Assembly (NCBI RefSeq): GCF_001766235.1
Contig: NZ_CP015164.1
Coordinates: 1,949,001 to 2,013,000, forward strand
Reading direction: 5' to 3'
DNA length: 64,000 bases
DNA from: Acetobacter ascendens
GTDB lineage: Bacteria > Pseudomonadota > Alphaproteobacteria > Acetobacterales > Acetobacteraceae
Shown here in pieces: positions 26,839-35,966 of the stretch. The notes beneath the pieces were generated by a model. It saw only the letters and a list, made by a program, of their open reading frames with translations. It made no database searches and had not been told where the DNA came from. Every line of letters begins with the position of its first letter. The first letter of the stretch is position 1. A program made the position numbers and the translations under genes.

Positions 26839-26894
26839 ATTCGTTCAGGATGATGACTCTATAAAAAGAGACAGAGTCATGCTCCTGAACGAAT
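26839..26894. repeat. Long inverted repeat between convergent genes
   Basis: Two 22-base arms (26839-26860 and 26873-26894; ATTCGTTCAGGA... / ...TCCTGAACGAAT) match at 20 positions and enclose 12 bases. It lies between the Hint A stop and the end of the broken recombinase gene. There is no flanking T-run, so a simple terminator is not the best explanation; a recombination site or remnant element end is possible. Confidence 0.7.
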
Positions 26895-26897
26895 ATT

Positions 26898-27441
26898 TTA
26901 TGATTTACGAGGAACTTTTTTCAATAACCTCGAAAACATACTAATACTTACATTATATTCCTGAGCAATTTCACGCAGTGTACGCCCTTTAGCACGCGCC
27001 TCTGCCACGGCTTCAAACTGCTGCTGTGTTAATTTACTGGGGCGGCCCATGCGGCACCCGGCAGACATTGCCTTGTGCCGACCAGAAGACATGCGTTGGT
27101 GAATAAAGCGTTTTTCAAGTTCCTCCAACCTCCAGCATAAGTGTGCCACGCCCAGCAGACGTATTGATCCATGGTTCCTTTAAAGAAACCAGCGTGCAGT
27201 TTCTATTTTGAACCTGCATAACAATATCACGCAAATGCCTCCAACTGCTTACAATGCAATCCATTTGCGCGACAGCAATGTGCGCGCCCGCCTTTTGCCG
27301 TGCAATAAACTGCAAAAAAGCTGATCCTGACTTTGAAAAAGAACCAGTAGTTATAACATAACATCCTGATTCCTGCAGAAGCCTTTTTTGTGCATCCCTG
27401 CTGGCAAAAGGGCAATCTGCACTCACATACCCTATAATCAT
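26898..27441 (-). pseudogene. Serine resolvase/invertase, frameshifted
   Basis: The N-terminal frame (from 27441, GGAG upstream) starts MIIGYVSADCPFASRDAQKR, a degenerate resolvase catalytic domain with the usual Tyr and Ser after the first strand but no Arg-Val-Ser-Thr motif. It stops after GTLMLEVGGT; the next frame resumes with ELEKRFIHQRMSSGR, the GRPSKL linker and the C-terminal helix-turn-helix AKGRTLREIAQEYNVSISMFSRLL. A single small indel near 27120-27140 explains the break. It is divergent from Hint gene B. Confidence 0.75.
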
Positions 27442-27761
27442 AACCTTCTCCGCGTGCAGATAATTTGCTGATGTGAAATTTGATAAAGTTTCCTTTTTTT
27501 TCAAAAAAGCTCGGAACTTTCTTGAAAATTCTTATAACATCGCCGGCGCCATATAGAAACAATGTAGCGTAAAAACAGTTTCATTCAAATTATGTATTAA
27601 TTTTAATTTTGTAAATGTTGTTTATATTTAAACGTTTTTTCTACAACATTACTATTTTTGAAAATAATTATCCGTAACGCTTCATCAGCGTTTGCCCATA
27701 TTATACATTACAAGAATCAGAAATATTCTTTATTTCCAGTACATCATTTAGGAATACGCCG

Positions 27762-29519
27762 ATGTCCAGTCTTTATGGTTATGGCAACACTGTTACCACC
27801 AGCGGCAGCTATACACTTTACCCAGTGGGTTGGGTTCTGGGCCTTGTATCTCTTGGCGGAGCTGGCGCTACTTTTGAAGGGAGCAATGTTACAGCCACGC
27901 TTGATTTTGCACCTACAATTATTGGTGCCATTAACCCCTACAGCGTTACGGCAGAAGATGGCGCAAACGTTACTGTTGATGTTGGCTCTACCGTGCTGGG
28001 CCTGCTTACGGGTTCTACCTTTACAGCAGATGGCGGCACCATTTCCCTTACCGGTGCCAATATTATTACCGCCCTTACCGGCACAACATACAATATAGAA
28101 AACGGCGGCACGCTTAATTTGGGCGTTGTGCAGCAATCCGAAATTTCCGCGCTCAGCGGTGCAGGTATTACATTTGGCAGCGGTGGTGGCACGCTGGTGG
28201 TCACACCCGCAAGCGGCGTAGAAATTCTAACCTTCACCAATATCGATGGTTTTGGTAACGCCGGAGCAACTATCGAAGTTCCCGGTGCGGGCTACGTTAC
28301 AAACGCCACTTACGATGGCTCGGATACAACCATTACCACCAACACCGGCATTACCGTTGTTGTGAACGGAGATTACACCCCCGCCGCCAACAGCCTTTAC
28401 CAAACAACAGATGGCGGCAACCTGTACCTTAGCGCCACGGCGCAAAACAGCACCGGCACAACGGGCGTTCTGGTTTGCTTTTTGCCCGGCAGCATGATCC
28501 GCACACCCAAAGGTGATGTGGCTGTAGAAAACCTTGTTGTGGGGCAGGAAGTTCTTGCATTTGCAGCAGATGGCCAGCCTGTTGCGCGCCGCATTACATG
28601 GGCAGGCAAGGCACACGCCCGCACCAACCCATCTGCCGCGGATGATCTTGCAGGCTACCCCGTGCGCGTGCGCGCCAACGCCATTGCCGATGGTGTGCCC
28701 GCAGCAGATTTGCTGATTACGCCAGAACATTGCCTGTATTTGCAAGGCCGGTTTGTGCCTGCACGTATGCTGGTAAACGGCACATCCATTGTGTACGACA
28801 CAAGCTTTGCAGGGTACGATTACTACCATATCGAAACCGAAGGCCACGCCGTTATTATGGCCAATGGTATGCTAACAGAAAGCTATCTGGATACGGGCAA
28901 CCGTGGCAGCTTTACGCAAGCTGGCCCTGTGGCACGCATTGGCGGCACAGTAAAAAGCTGGGCGCAGGATGCCGCCGCCAAACTAGAAACCAGCCGCGCA
29001 TTTGTAGAACCGCTGTTTCATACTCTGGCAGAACGTGGCAGCACGCTTTATGCGAACACCCCCGCACAGCCAGCCACAGTTTGCGCACAGCCAAACCTGC
29101 ATCTGGTTACCGCGCAGGGCCATGCTGTGCACCCGCTGCGGCATGAAAACGGCATCTACACCTTTATGCTGCCCGCACAGGCTGCACAAAACGTCTTTCT
29201 GGTATCCCGCACATTCCGCCCGTGCGATGCAGAAGGCCCGTTTGTAGATGATCGGCGCACGTTGGGCGTGGCTGTTGGGCAGATCAGCCTGACATCCGCA
29301 GGCACGCACCAGCCTGTAACGGCACATCTCAACACCAATGCGCTAGAAGGCTGGCACGCCGCAGAAGCATCTGGGCAGGTGCGGTGGACAAACAGCCATG
29401 CCAAGCTGCCGCTGCCCGCGACATTGCAGGGGCTTTGCCAGGTGCACGTGCAGGTTTTGGCAACAGGCACTTACACTGTGGCCGCACACGCTGCACAGGC
29501 AGAAGCTGCTCTGGCGTAA
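27762..29519 (+). CDS. Hint-domain protein B, intact
   Basis: A 585-residue protein without a classical signal peptide. Residues 1-235 are a Gly/Thr/Asn-rich beta-helix-like region (repeated short strands such as GTLNL, GGTISLTG). A Hint (hedgehog/intein) domain follows: Cys239 in VCFLPGSMIRTPKG, T320-P-E-H323, and H356/H362 in YYHIETEGH, then ANGMLTESYLDTGNR. The last 120 residues are the family-specific C-terminal domain (RPCDAEGPFVDDRRTLGVAVG, GWHAAEASGQVRWTNSHAKLPL). All Hint catalytic residues are present, so self-cleavage or ester transfer is plausible. AGGA lies nine bases before the ATG. Confidence 0.85.
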   Translation: MSSLYGYGNTVTTSGSYTLYPVGWVLGLVSLGGAGATFEGSNVTATLDFAPTIIGAINPYSVTAEDGANVTVDVGSTVLGLLTGSTFTADGGTISLTGANIITALTGTTYNIENGGTLNLGVVQQSEISALSGAGITFGSGGGTLVVTPASGVEILTFTNIDGFGNAGATIEVPGAGYVTNATYDGSDTTITTNTGITVVVNGDYTPAANSLYQTTDGGNLYLSATAQNSTGTTGVLVCFLPGSMIRTPKGDVAVENLVVGQEVLAFAADGQPVARRITWAGKAHARTNPSAADDLAGYPVRVRANAIADGVPAADLLITPEHCLYLQGRFVPARMLVNGTSIVYDTSFAGYDYYHIETEGHAVIMANGMLTESYLDTGNRGSFTQAGPVARIGGTVKSWAQDAAAKLETSRAFVEPLFHTLAERGSTLYANTPAQPATVCAQPNLHLVTAQGHAVHPLRHENGIYTFMLPAQAAQNVFLVSRTFRPCDAEGPFVDDRRTLGVAVGQISLTSAGTHQPVTAHLNTNALEGWHAAEASGQVRWTNSHAKLPLPATLQGLCQVHVQVLATGTYTVAAHAAQAEAALA

Positions 29520-29547
29520 AAACCACGCGTTACGTTCATACGCTTTG

Positions 29548-29587
29548 CAAAAAAGGGGCCGGTGCGTGTGCATCGGCCCCTTTTTGC
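29548..29587. terminator. Bidirectional terminator
   Basis: GCAAAAAAGGGGCCG and CGGCCCCTTTTTGC form a strong stem flanked by A and T runs. It serves Hint gene B (plus) and the convergent 179-residue gene (minus). Confidence 0.88.
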
Positions 29588-29615
29588 GTAGGCATGCTGC
29601 TACGGGTTCTACGGG

Positions 29616-30155
29616 TTAGGGCTGTGCGCCTTTCTTTTCTGTGCCTGCGTTTTTGTGCTTGCTGGCCTTTTTGGCTTGCTCCGCACGGCGGAACGTTACC
29701 TCCAGCGCGGCAAGCTGCTCCAACACCAACGCACATTGCGCCGCAATCTTGCGCTGTGCAGAACTACTGGAAATAGTGGGAAACAACGCCTCCCCCATTG
29801 CGCGGAAGGAAAGTTCATCCACCAACATCATGCGCAAACGCTGGTGCGCGCACAGGCCCAGCGCATCACGCACCGCCGTAATGCGCGCCATAGCCTTTGC
29901 CCGCGCCATTTGCCAGGATACGGCATCATGCCGCACGGTTTGCCCCTGTGGGGCGGGGTTGGTGTGTTCCAGATAATCAAAATAGCCAAACACATAGTTG
30001 TGGCACCATTGCTCTGCGGCATCGGCGGCGTCTTGCGTAATATCCCCTGCCTGTAACAACCCCTGCACCGTGCGGCGTGGCCTGTTAAGGGCGGCCTGCG
30101 CCACAAGGCCAGCGGGGGCAGATGTTTGGGCTAAGGCTGCGGCCTGTGTTTTCAT
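29616..30155 (-). CDS. Hypothetical phage-like protein (179 residues)
   Basis: Mostly helical; the middle (VSWQMARAKAMARITAVRDALGLCAHQRLRMMLVDELSFRAMGEAL) resembles DUF6456-like proteins of alphaproteobacterial phage regions, and the end is Lys-rich (QAKKASKHKNAGTEKKG). It closes a four-gene minus-strand unit that runs divergently from a CI-like gene, as in phage early regions. No catalytic motif is visible. Confidence 0.65.
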   Translation of the reverse strand: MKTQAAALAQTSAPAGLVAQAALNRPRRTVQGLLQAGDITQDAADAAEQWCHNYVFGYFDYLEHTNPAPQGQTVRHDAVSWQMARAKAMARITAVRDALGLCAHQRLRMMLVDELSFRAMGEALFPTISSSSAQRKIAAQCALVLEQLAALEVTFRRAEQAKKASKHKNAGTEKKGAQP

Positions 30156-30198
30156 GTGTGTTCCGTGTTTTTAAGGATGTTTGCAAAATGTGCGTGGG

Positions 30199-30846
30199 TT
30201 ATGGCGTACGCGTGTGCAGCCCCAGCAGGGCCTTGCAGCCGTGGGCATCGCGCCAGATGATGTTGGCAAAAGGCAGGATTACAGCACGCAACTCCGCCGG
30301 AGCAGGCCAACGCGCGCCCACCGGGTAGCCATTGCGGGCAGGCTGCCGCGCCCATGCCAGACGCGCCTGCGGGCACCACGCCCCGGCGGGAATATCTGCG
30401 CACACTTCATAAATAGCGCGGCACTGCGCTGCGGCATCTGCCGCCCCCGGTGGGTTGGAAACAAGCTGCCCCAGCTTTTTCAGCCACGCCGCCACAACGG
30501 GCTGGCTTACGGGCTGCATGGCCAGTTGCACGCGCTGCCAACACGCCTGCGCTTGGGCTTCTACATCCGGCGGCATATCTTGCGCAGTTAACGCCACACC
30601 TTCACGCTTTGCAGCAAACAGCGCCTGCATATCTGGCGGCGCGGGCGTGTAGCCTCCGCCGTGGCGTGTGTGGGGTGTGTGCGTTATGGCCCCCGCACCC
30701 TCCGCCTGCGCCACGCGGGCACCATGATATGCCCGCACTTGCGGTTCTGTACCGTTTTGGGCCGGGCCGCCTTGCGCACCGCCAAGGTGTATTTGTGCCC
30801 GTTGCGCCGTAGTGTGGTGCGCTGGGGCGTTGTGTGGGTGTGGCAC
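30199..30846 (-). CDS. Hypothetical phage-like protein (215 residues)
   Basis: Begins with GTG one base after the stop of the upstream gene (TAAGTG), so the two are coupled. The first 70 residues are low-complexity (His/Pro/Ala/Gly); the rest is folded-looking (CWQRVQLAMQPVSQPVVAAWLKKLGQLV, AIYEVCADIPAGAWCPQARLAWA, ILPFANIIWRDAHGCKALLGL). I do not recognise a family. The context is a phage-type early operon. Confidence 0.6.
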   Translation of the reverse strand: MPHPHNAPAHHTTAQRAQIHLGGAQGGPAQNGTEPQVRAYHGARVAQAEGAGAITHTPHTRHGGGYTPAPPDMQALFAAKREGVALTAQDMPPDVEAQAQACWQRVQLAMQPVSQPVVAAWLKKLGQLVSNPPGAADAAAQCRAIYEVCADIPAGAWCPQARLAWARQPARNGYPVGARWPAPAELRAVILPFANIIWRDAHGCKALLGLHTRTP

Positions 30847-31647
30847 TTACACGCCCTCCATATCCGGCACGCCTTCCCACGCGGCCATGCGCAGGGCGTA
30901 GCTGCAACTGGGTGCGCAGGGTGGCATCTATCCACGCCACGGGTTCGGCGGGGTTAAAGCGGGCGCATTCGGCCAGCACGTTCAGCACCACGGCGGCATC
31001 ATCACCCGTCAGCTTCAGCCAGCGGCCCAGAATGGCACGGGCGGAACGCTCTGGCCTGCCGGTGGCCTTTTTTAAAAAATCCAGACCAGATTTAAACAGA
31101 TGCGTGCGCGCATCCGTGTCCGGCCCGAACTTTGTGAGGGGATGTTCTGCTTCTGCCTCTGTTTCTGCCTCTGCTTCTTGGAGTATAACCGCAGCACGTG
31201 GTGGAGACGTTATCCCCTGCCCTGCCTCCGGTAATGGCGTATCGGCCTTAAGCTGCGGGTTGCCACCGGTGCGGCCCCGGCATCGGATGCGGCGCGGTCT
31301 CTTACCAAACGGCGCGAATACGGCACGCCCTCCGCCGTGGTGGCATACACGCCAGCATCTTGCAGCTCTGCCATATAGCGCCGCACCTGCTGCGGGCTTA
31401 CACCCACCATTTGGGCAATCTGGCGCGGGTGCAGGGGTTTGCCGTTCACACATAAATGGCCGTAAGGCTCGGCCTCGTGCATCAGGCACAGCAGGCGCAT
31501 CCACAAGCCCTGCGCCGCCAAGCTGCACAACCGCAAAGCCGGATCTCGCTCATGGTCTTGCCACCAGAATTTAGACCATCTGCGCCGCGTGCTGGCGGGG
31601 GTGGCGGCTGGCGTTGCAGATGTTGGGGAGGAAGCTGAACGGGGCAT
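30847..31647 (-). pseudogene. Phage replication-like protein, two frameshifts
   Basis: The first frame (ATG 31647, GGAGG upstream) encodes a winged-helix-like start: ALRLCSLAAQGLWMRLLCLMHE, GHLCVNGKPLHPRQIAQMVGVSPQQVRRYMAEL. It shifts near 31270 (into TGGNPQLKADTPLP, then GWLKLTGDDAAVVLNVL-type helices and PVAWIDATLRTQLQ) and again near 30895, where the third frame gives ALRMAAWEGVPDMEGV and the stop at 30847. Read through, it is one gene of about 265 residues like phage DNA-replication/helix-turn-helix proteins. Two independent one-base changes mark it as decayed. Confidence 0.7.
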
Positions 31648-32057
31648 CAGGCAGCGCCTCCGTTCCACAGCAGGGCTTGGGCTAGGGCGGCTTCATCCTG
31701 CTGCCATGTGGTGGGGGTGGTGTGTGCTTGCATGGGCTGCCAGTGTTCCAGCCCTTTCCATAACCCGCGCATGGCAATGGGGTGGCCTGCGGGCAGGGGT
31801 TCGGGGTCTCTTACCAGTTCGGCATAGCCTTTGGGCTGGGGCGCATGGGCGGGGGCTTGGGCTTTTAGGGCATCTTCATACCGCATGAGCACCTGCCGCA
31901 CGCCCTCCATACACCGGCCCACTTCCCGCCCGATCCGCCGGAAGGAATAGCCCTTGCGCCGTAGCCCCACCATGTTGGCCACCACTTGGGCCGATGTGCC
32001 GGGCCGCTGCGCCTGCTGGCAGGCCAGAGCACTTACCCCGCCCTGCGCAGGCAGCAC
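31647..32057 (-). CDS. Helix-turn-helix protein of a phage-like region
   Basis: 136 residues with a probable DNA-binding segment at about 25-65 (VVANMVGLRRKGYSFRRIGREVGRCMEGVRQVLMRYEDALKA). Its stop shares a base with the ATG of the next gene. First gene of the minus-strand unit, divergent from the CI-like gene at 32473, so a regulator or early protein. Family not identified. Confidence 0.6.
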   Translation of the reverse strand: MLPAQGGVSALACQQAQRPGTSAQVVANMVGLRRKGYSFRRIGREVGRCMEGVRQVLMRYEDALKAQAPAHAPQPKGYAELVRDPEPLPAGHPIAMRGLWKGLEHWQPMQAHTTPTTWQQDEAALAQALLWNGGAA

Positions 32058-32472
32058 CAGCGCCGGTGTGGATTCGGCACAGTGTTGTGATGTATCACAC
32101 CATTTTAACGGGTTAGAAACATTCTCACCCGTCCCTTTCTGCCCCTTAAGGGCCGGGGTGCCCCCTTTTGCACACCCTGATGCAGCGCTGTGGCACCGGG
32201 GGGCATAACCCCACCCCTTTTGGGTGCACGAAACAGGTTGGGAAATTGCAAAACATTATTGTTTGAAATGGTATTTGGTAAAATATCAAACACAATGGAA
32301 CCAGAAACAGGCATAATGGGGTATCCGTGGTTGCTGGGTGGCTGGCCATTTACACCACCAAAACATGGCCTGCCCCGGACGCTATGGTGACCACTCCCGC
32401 AGCGTCAACCCAAAAATTGTGATATATCCCCTTTTGCACCCACGCCCCCCGGCATGGAATAGTGCGCAGGCA
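32058..32472. promoter_or_regulatory. Divergent control region of the phage-like module
   Basis: 415 bases between two divergent genes. Around 32250-32300 there are related inverted blocks (ATTATTGTTTGA ... TCAAACACAATG) in an AT-rich stretch, which could be operator half-sites for the CI-like protein. The rest contains no gene I can support. Confidence 0.4.
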
Positions 32473-33267
32473 ATGACAAGATCACCTGTGGCAGATGAAC
32501 TGGAACGCCGGATGGCCCTGCTTGGGCTTTCCCAAAAAGCACTGGCCCGTAAGGCGGGGGTGGGCGATACCTATGTGCGCGATATTCTTAAGGGGAAGTC
32601 TCGTAATCCGGGTGGGGAAAAACTGGAATGCATTGCCGCAGTGTTGGGCTGCACCGCGCGGGATCTGCTTTTTCCCGGCGTAGACCATGCCCAGCCGGGG
32701 CTGATGCTGCGTGAACGCCGCACGCCTTATCTGCCGCCGCCGTTCACACCTGCCACGGCCCCAACGCGCGGGCGTATGCTGCATTCTTCTGCACAGTCAA
32801 CACGTATGGCACCCCCCCTCCCTTCTGCGCCGCCGGTGCCCGTGCCGCCGGGCTATGTTATGGTGCCTTTTCTGGCACAGCGCGGCACGGCCTCTGGCCG
32901 GTATGATGAAGCGCAGTTGCTGGGCCGCCCCAAATATTTTGAAGAAAGCCTGATAACCCAGCGCCTGAACGCCCGCGCCGAAGATTTGCGCGCCCTTACC
33001 GTAGAGGGCCAAGCCATGGAGCCTTTGCTGCGTGATGGCGATACGGTGCTGATGGATACACGGCGCATTACCCTGGCAGAACCGGGGCTTTTTGTGCTGT
33101 TTGATGGGGAAAACGTGGTGTGCCGCTGGGCAGAACGCACGTTTGACCCCCAAGCCCGCCCCTTGGTGCAGATAAGCTGCGAAAACAAAAGGTTTTCTGC
33201 CTGCACCCTGCCCGCCAGCCGGGTGCAGATACTGGGCCACGTTGTATGGTATGCGCACTGCGTATAG
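32473..33267 (+). CDS. CI-like regulator (HTH plus S24-like domain) lacking the Ser nucleophile
   Basis: 264 residues. N-terminal helix-turn-helix at about 10-70 (LGLSQKALARKAGVGDTYVRDILKGK), a Pro-rich linker (about 95-130), and a C-terminal LexA/S24-type domain. Where the family has G-[ED]-S-M, this protein has VEGQAMEPLLRDGDTVL, so the Ser is Ala. Auto-cleavage should therefore be impossible, and the protein would be an uninducible or differently controlled repressor. It is divergent from the phage-like early genes. Confidence 0.78.
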   Translation: MTRSPVADELERRMALLGLSQKALARKAGVGDTYVRDILKGKSRNPGGEKLECIAAVLGCTARDLLFPGVDHAQPGLMLRERRTPYLPPPFTPATAPTRGRMLHSSAQSTRMAPPLPSAPPVPVPPGYVMVPFLAQRGTASGRYDEAQLLGRPKYFEESLITQRLNARAEDLRALTVEGQAMEPLLRDGDTVLMDTRRITLAEPGLFVLFDGENVVCRWAERTFDPQARPLVQISCENKRFSACTLPASRVQILGHVVWYAHCV

Positions 33268-33483
33268 GCACTGCGACTTTTCTGCAACACCCCTATTAAG
33301 GGTTGGTTAAAAACTCACTTTTTCGTTAACAAGACCCTTGCGGTCCTGTTTCCATCTGCGTAAACACGTCCTTATCAAATGCGTTAATAGCGCCCTAACA
33401 ATACCTTAAAGCGAACAAAAATACCAAGTACTGGTGTGTTTGTTTGATTGCTTTACTGTGTTTATGCAGGACGATACAGAATT

Positions 33484-35447
33484 ATGACAACACCCGACTG
33501 GACCTCCGGTTCATCATACACGTGGGTTGGCCCCGCCACAGGTGGGGTGTGGACAGATGCCAGCAATTGGGAATACGACGGCCAGCCCGCAACGCATGTG
33601 CCAGATGCCCAAACAGGTGGCACCATTACCATTCCGGCAGATGTTACCACTTTGGGGCCGGGCAACTCCGTTGTATTAGATGTGCAAGGCACGCTTAATA
33701 TTGCCAGCGGCAGCAGCAATCTGGCCTTTCAAACGCTTACGGCGGAAACGTTAACGTGAGCCGCACGCTGCAACTGAGCAGCGGCTTGCAGATAAACAGC
33801 GGCGGCACTGCCACGTTTGAAGGTGTGACGCAGGATTGGACCAACCCAACCCTTAACTTTTCCTCGCAGCCGGGTGGCACCCTTAATATTGATAACTCCA
33901 ATATCGTTATGGGGAATATTAACGGCAGCGGTGGTCAGGGTGCGCTCAATATTACGGGTGGGTCTGTTGTCAGCACAGCGGGCAATTCTACCAACATGTC
34001 TGGCCTCATTACTGTCACTGGTTCTACTTTTACAGAGAATACCTCCCTTACCGGCACGCTTACGCTGAATGATGGCGCAACCGCCACGCTGGGCACAAAC
34101 TCGTGGCCATCAGATGGCTCCACCGTTGTGTTTGGTTCTGGCAACAACACGCTTGTGCTGCCCAACCAGCAGTATGCCGCCAACAAGGTGACCATAGAAA
34201 ACCTGAAAAACGGTGACAGGCTGGGCGTGGAAAGCACGGAAGTAACCACCGCCACGCTTTCTGCCAACAACGTAAAGTTGGACACCACATCGGGCACGCC
34301 TATTCAGGCCAAGGCTGTTACGTATGATAGCTCCTTCACCACCGCGCCAACGGGAAGTGACACCCAAACCACCACCATTGATAACGCTCAGGGCGTGATC
34401 TGCTTTTTGGCAGGCAGCATGATTGCCACGCCCAAGGGTGTGGTGGCGGTGGAAGACATCCGCCGGGGTGATGAGGTGTTAACGTTTGTAAACGGCGTAA
34501 CCCATGTGCGCCCGGTGGTGTGGGCTGGCATGGCGCAGGCCACGGTAAACCCCGCCCTGCCCGATGATATGGCAGGCTACCCCGTGCGCATTCTGGCCGA
34601 TGCCATTGCGCCGGGTGTGCCGTATCAGGATCTGCTGGTTACGGCGGAACATGGCATTTTTGCCAATGGCTATTTGGTGCCTGCGCGTATGTTGGTAAAT
34701 GGCAGCAGCATCTTTTTTGATCGCGCCGTAACAGAATACGCCTATTACCATGTAGAAACAGCCGAACACAGCATTATCATGGCCAACGGGATGCTGACGG
34801 AAAGCTACTTGGATACAGGCAACCGCCGCAATTTTGTATCTGATGGCAATGTTGTGACCATTGGGGCCAAGGCCAAAAACTGGGCAGAACACGCCGCCGT
34901 GCCGCTGGGCACCGCCCGCCATGTGGTAGAACCCATGTGGCGTGTGCTGGCCGCGCGTGCGCCAGAAGTTGCAGGCCATATGGCAGCTTCTGCCAAGCCA
35001 GACATGACCCACAACCACGGGCTGCACCTTGTTACGGCAGCGGGCACGGTTATCCGGCCTTTGCGGGCTATGGGGCGCAATATCTCCTTTATGCTGCCGG
35101 CTGGGATGGAAAGCGTGCGCCTTGTTTCCCGCGCTGCGCGCCCGTGTGATGTAGAAGGCCCGTTTGTTGATAAACGCCGCGTGCTGGGTGTGCTGGCAGG
35201 CCGCGTAACGGTGCTTTCTGCTGGCACCGCCACAGAGATAACGGCGCATCTGGCAGAAGCAGATGGTGCAAATGGCTGGCAGGATATGCCCCAACCCACA
35301 ACACGGTGGACAGATGGCAACGCCCTTCTGCCACTGGGCACCACCACGGCACGCGGCCCCGCGCTGCTAACGGTGGAAGTGCTACAGGCTGGTCCTTATC
35401 TGGCCACACCGGCAGAATTTACGCTGCCAGTAGCCGCCAACGGCTAA
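33484..35447 (+). pseudogene. Hint-domain protein C, one frameshift
   Basis: The first frame (ATG 33484, AGGA upstream) encodes WTSGSSYTWVGPATGGVWTD and passes through TIPADVTTLG to LTAETLT and a stop; the second frame picks up at GGNVNVSRTLQLSSGLQI near 33740. A single missing base explains the break; restored, the gene has about 655 codons. The rest is intact: beta-helix-like repeats, Hint domain with Cys in VICFLAGSMIATPKG, TAEH, YYHVETAEH, ANGMLTESYLDTGNR, and the C-terminal domain ending in VEVLQAGPYL. It could be a true inactivation, phase variation, or a sequencing error. Confidence 0.8.
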
Positions 35448-35457
35448 CGCCTCCTTT

Positions 35458-35491
35458 GCCCCCGCATGTTGCCCAACGTGCGGGGGTTTTA
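35458..35491 (+). terminator. Terminator after Hint gene C
   Basis: GCCCCCGCATGTTG and CAACGTGCGGGGG (one bulge) followed by TTTT. Confidence 0.8.
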
Positions 35492-35707
35492 GTTTCCGCC
35501 GCCGGGCCTGTTCTTCCATTCTATGGATTGATCGGCGATGTAATAGGTAATAGCGGAAATAAACAGCCATAGCGGCCCCGCCACGCTGTTTTCCAGCACC
35601 AACGCCACGCCCACGCTAAATGCGGCAATAGAAAGCGCAAGAATAACGCAGCAGCACAGCACGGCCAGAGGCCAGCTTTTGGGCCATCCCTTTTTAGGCT
35701 GAGACAT
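35489..35707 (-). CDS. Small membrane protein
   Basis: 72 residues with two hydrophobic segments (WPLAVLCCCVILALSIAAFSVG... and AGPLWLFISAITYYIAD) and basic ends. Similar tiny two-helix proteins are common in Acetobacteraceae. No domain recognised. Confidence 0.55.
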   Translation of the reverse strand: MSQPKKGWPKSWPLAVLCCCVILALSIAAFSVGVALVLENSVAGPLWLFISAITYYIADQSIEWKNRPGGGN

Positions 35708-35828
35708 GTGGCGGCGGTATCCTCATCTTGCCCGCGCAACGAGGGCTGTGGTGCTGTGTTATTGCGTATCGTAATCAACTGGGCGGCTTGGCACAATATA
35801 CGCAGCGAATGGCAGCCCTACCGTGGCC

Positions 35829-35966
35829 CTATGCGCGCCCACGCAACAGCACGGCCCCAAAGCCCACAAACACACTGCCTGTTATGCGGTTAAACACCCG
35901 GCGGATGGATGGGCGCTGCAACTGCTGGGCCAGTGTGTAACCTGTATTCCGCCAGATTGAAGCCCG
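35829..35966 (-). pseudogene. C-terminal remnant of a LysE/RhtB-type exporter
   Basis: On the minus strand about 45 codons (AQQLQRPSIRRVFNRITGSVF...GAVLLRGRA, stop) match the last helix of LysE/RhtB translocators, which end with a basic stretch, LNRLxGxVFxGLG and a short tail. Nothing of the first 150 residues is present; the upstream sequence is Hint-family DNA on the other strand. Confidence 0.5.

Noticed and set aside
28227..28847. Minus-strand frame within Hint gene B
   Set aside because: Cys/His-rich shadow of the Hint coding strand; no ribosome site and no recognisable fold.
30602..31528. A 308-codon minus-strand frame
   Set aside because: Only its middle part looks like protein; that part is the second frame of the frameshifted replication-like gene. 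Both ends are out of frame with real coding sequence.
32058..32300. CRISPR-like repeats
   Set aside because: No regularly spaced repeats of 23 bases or more here or anywhere else in the window; the short repeats seen are operators, IS ends or terminators.
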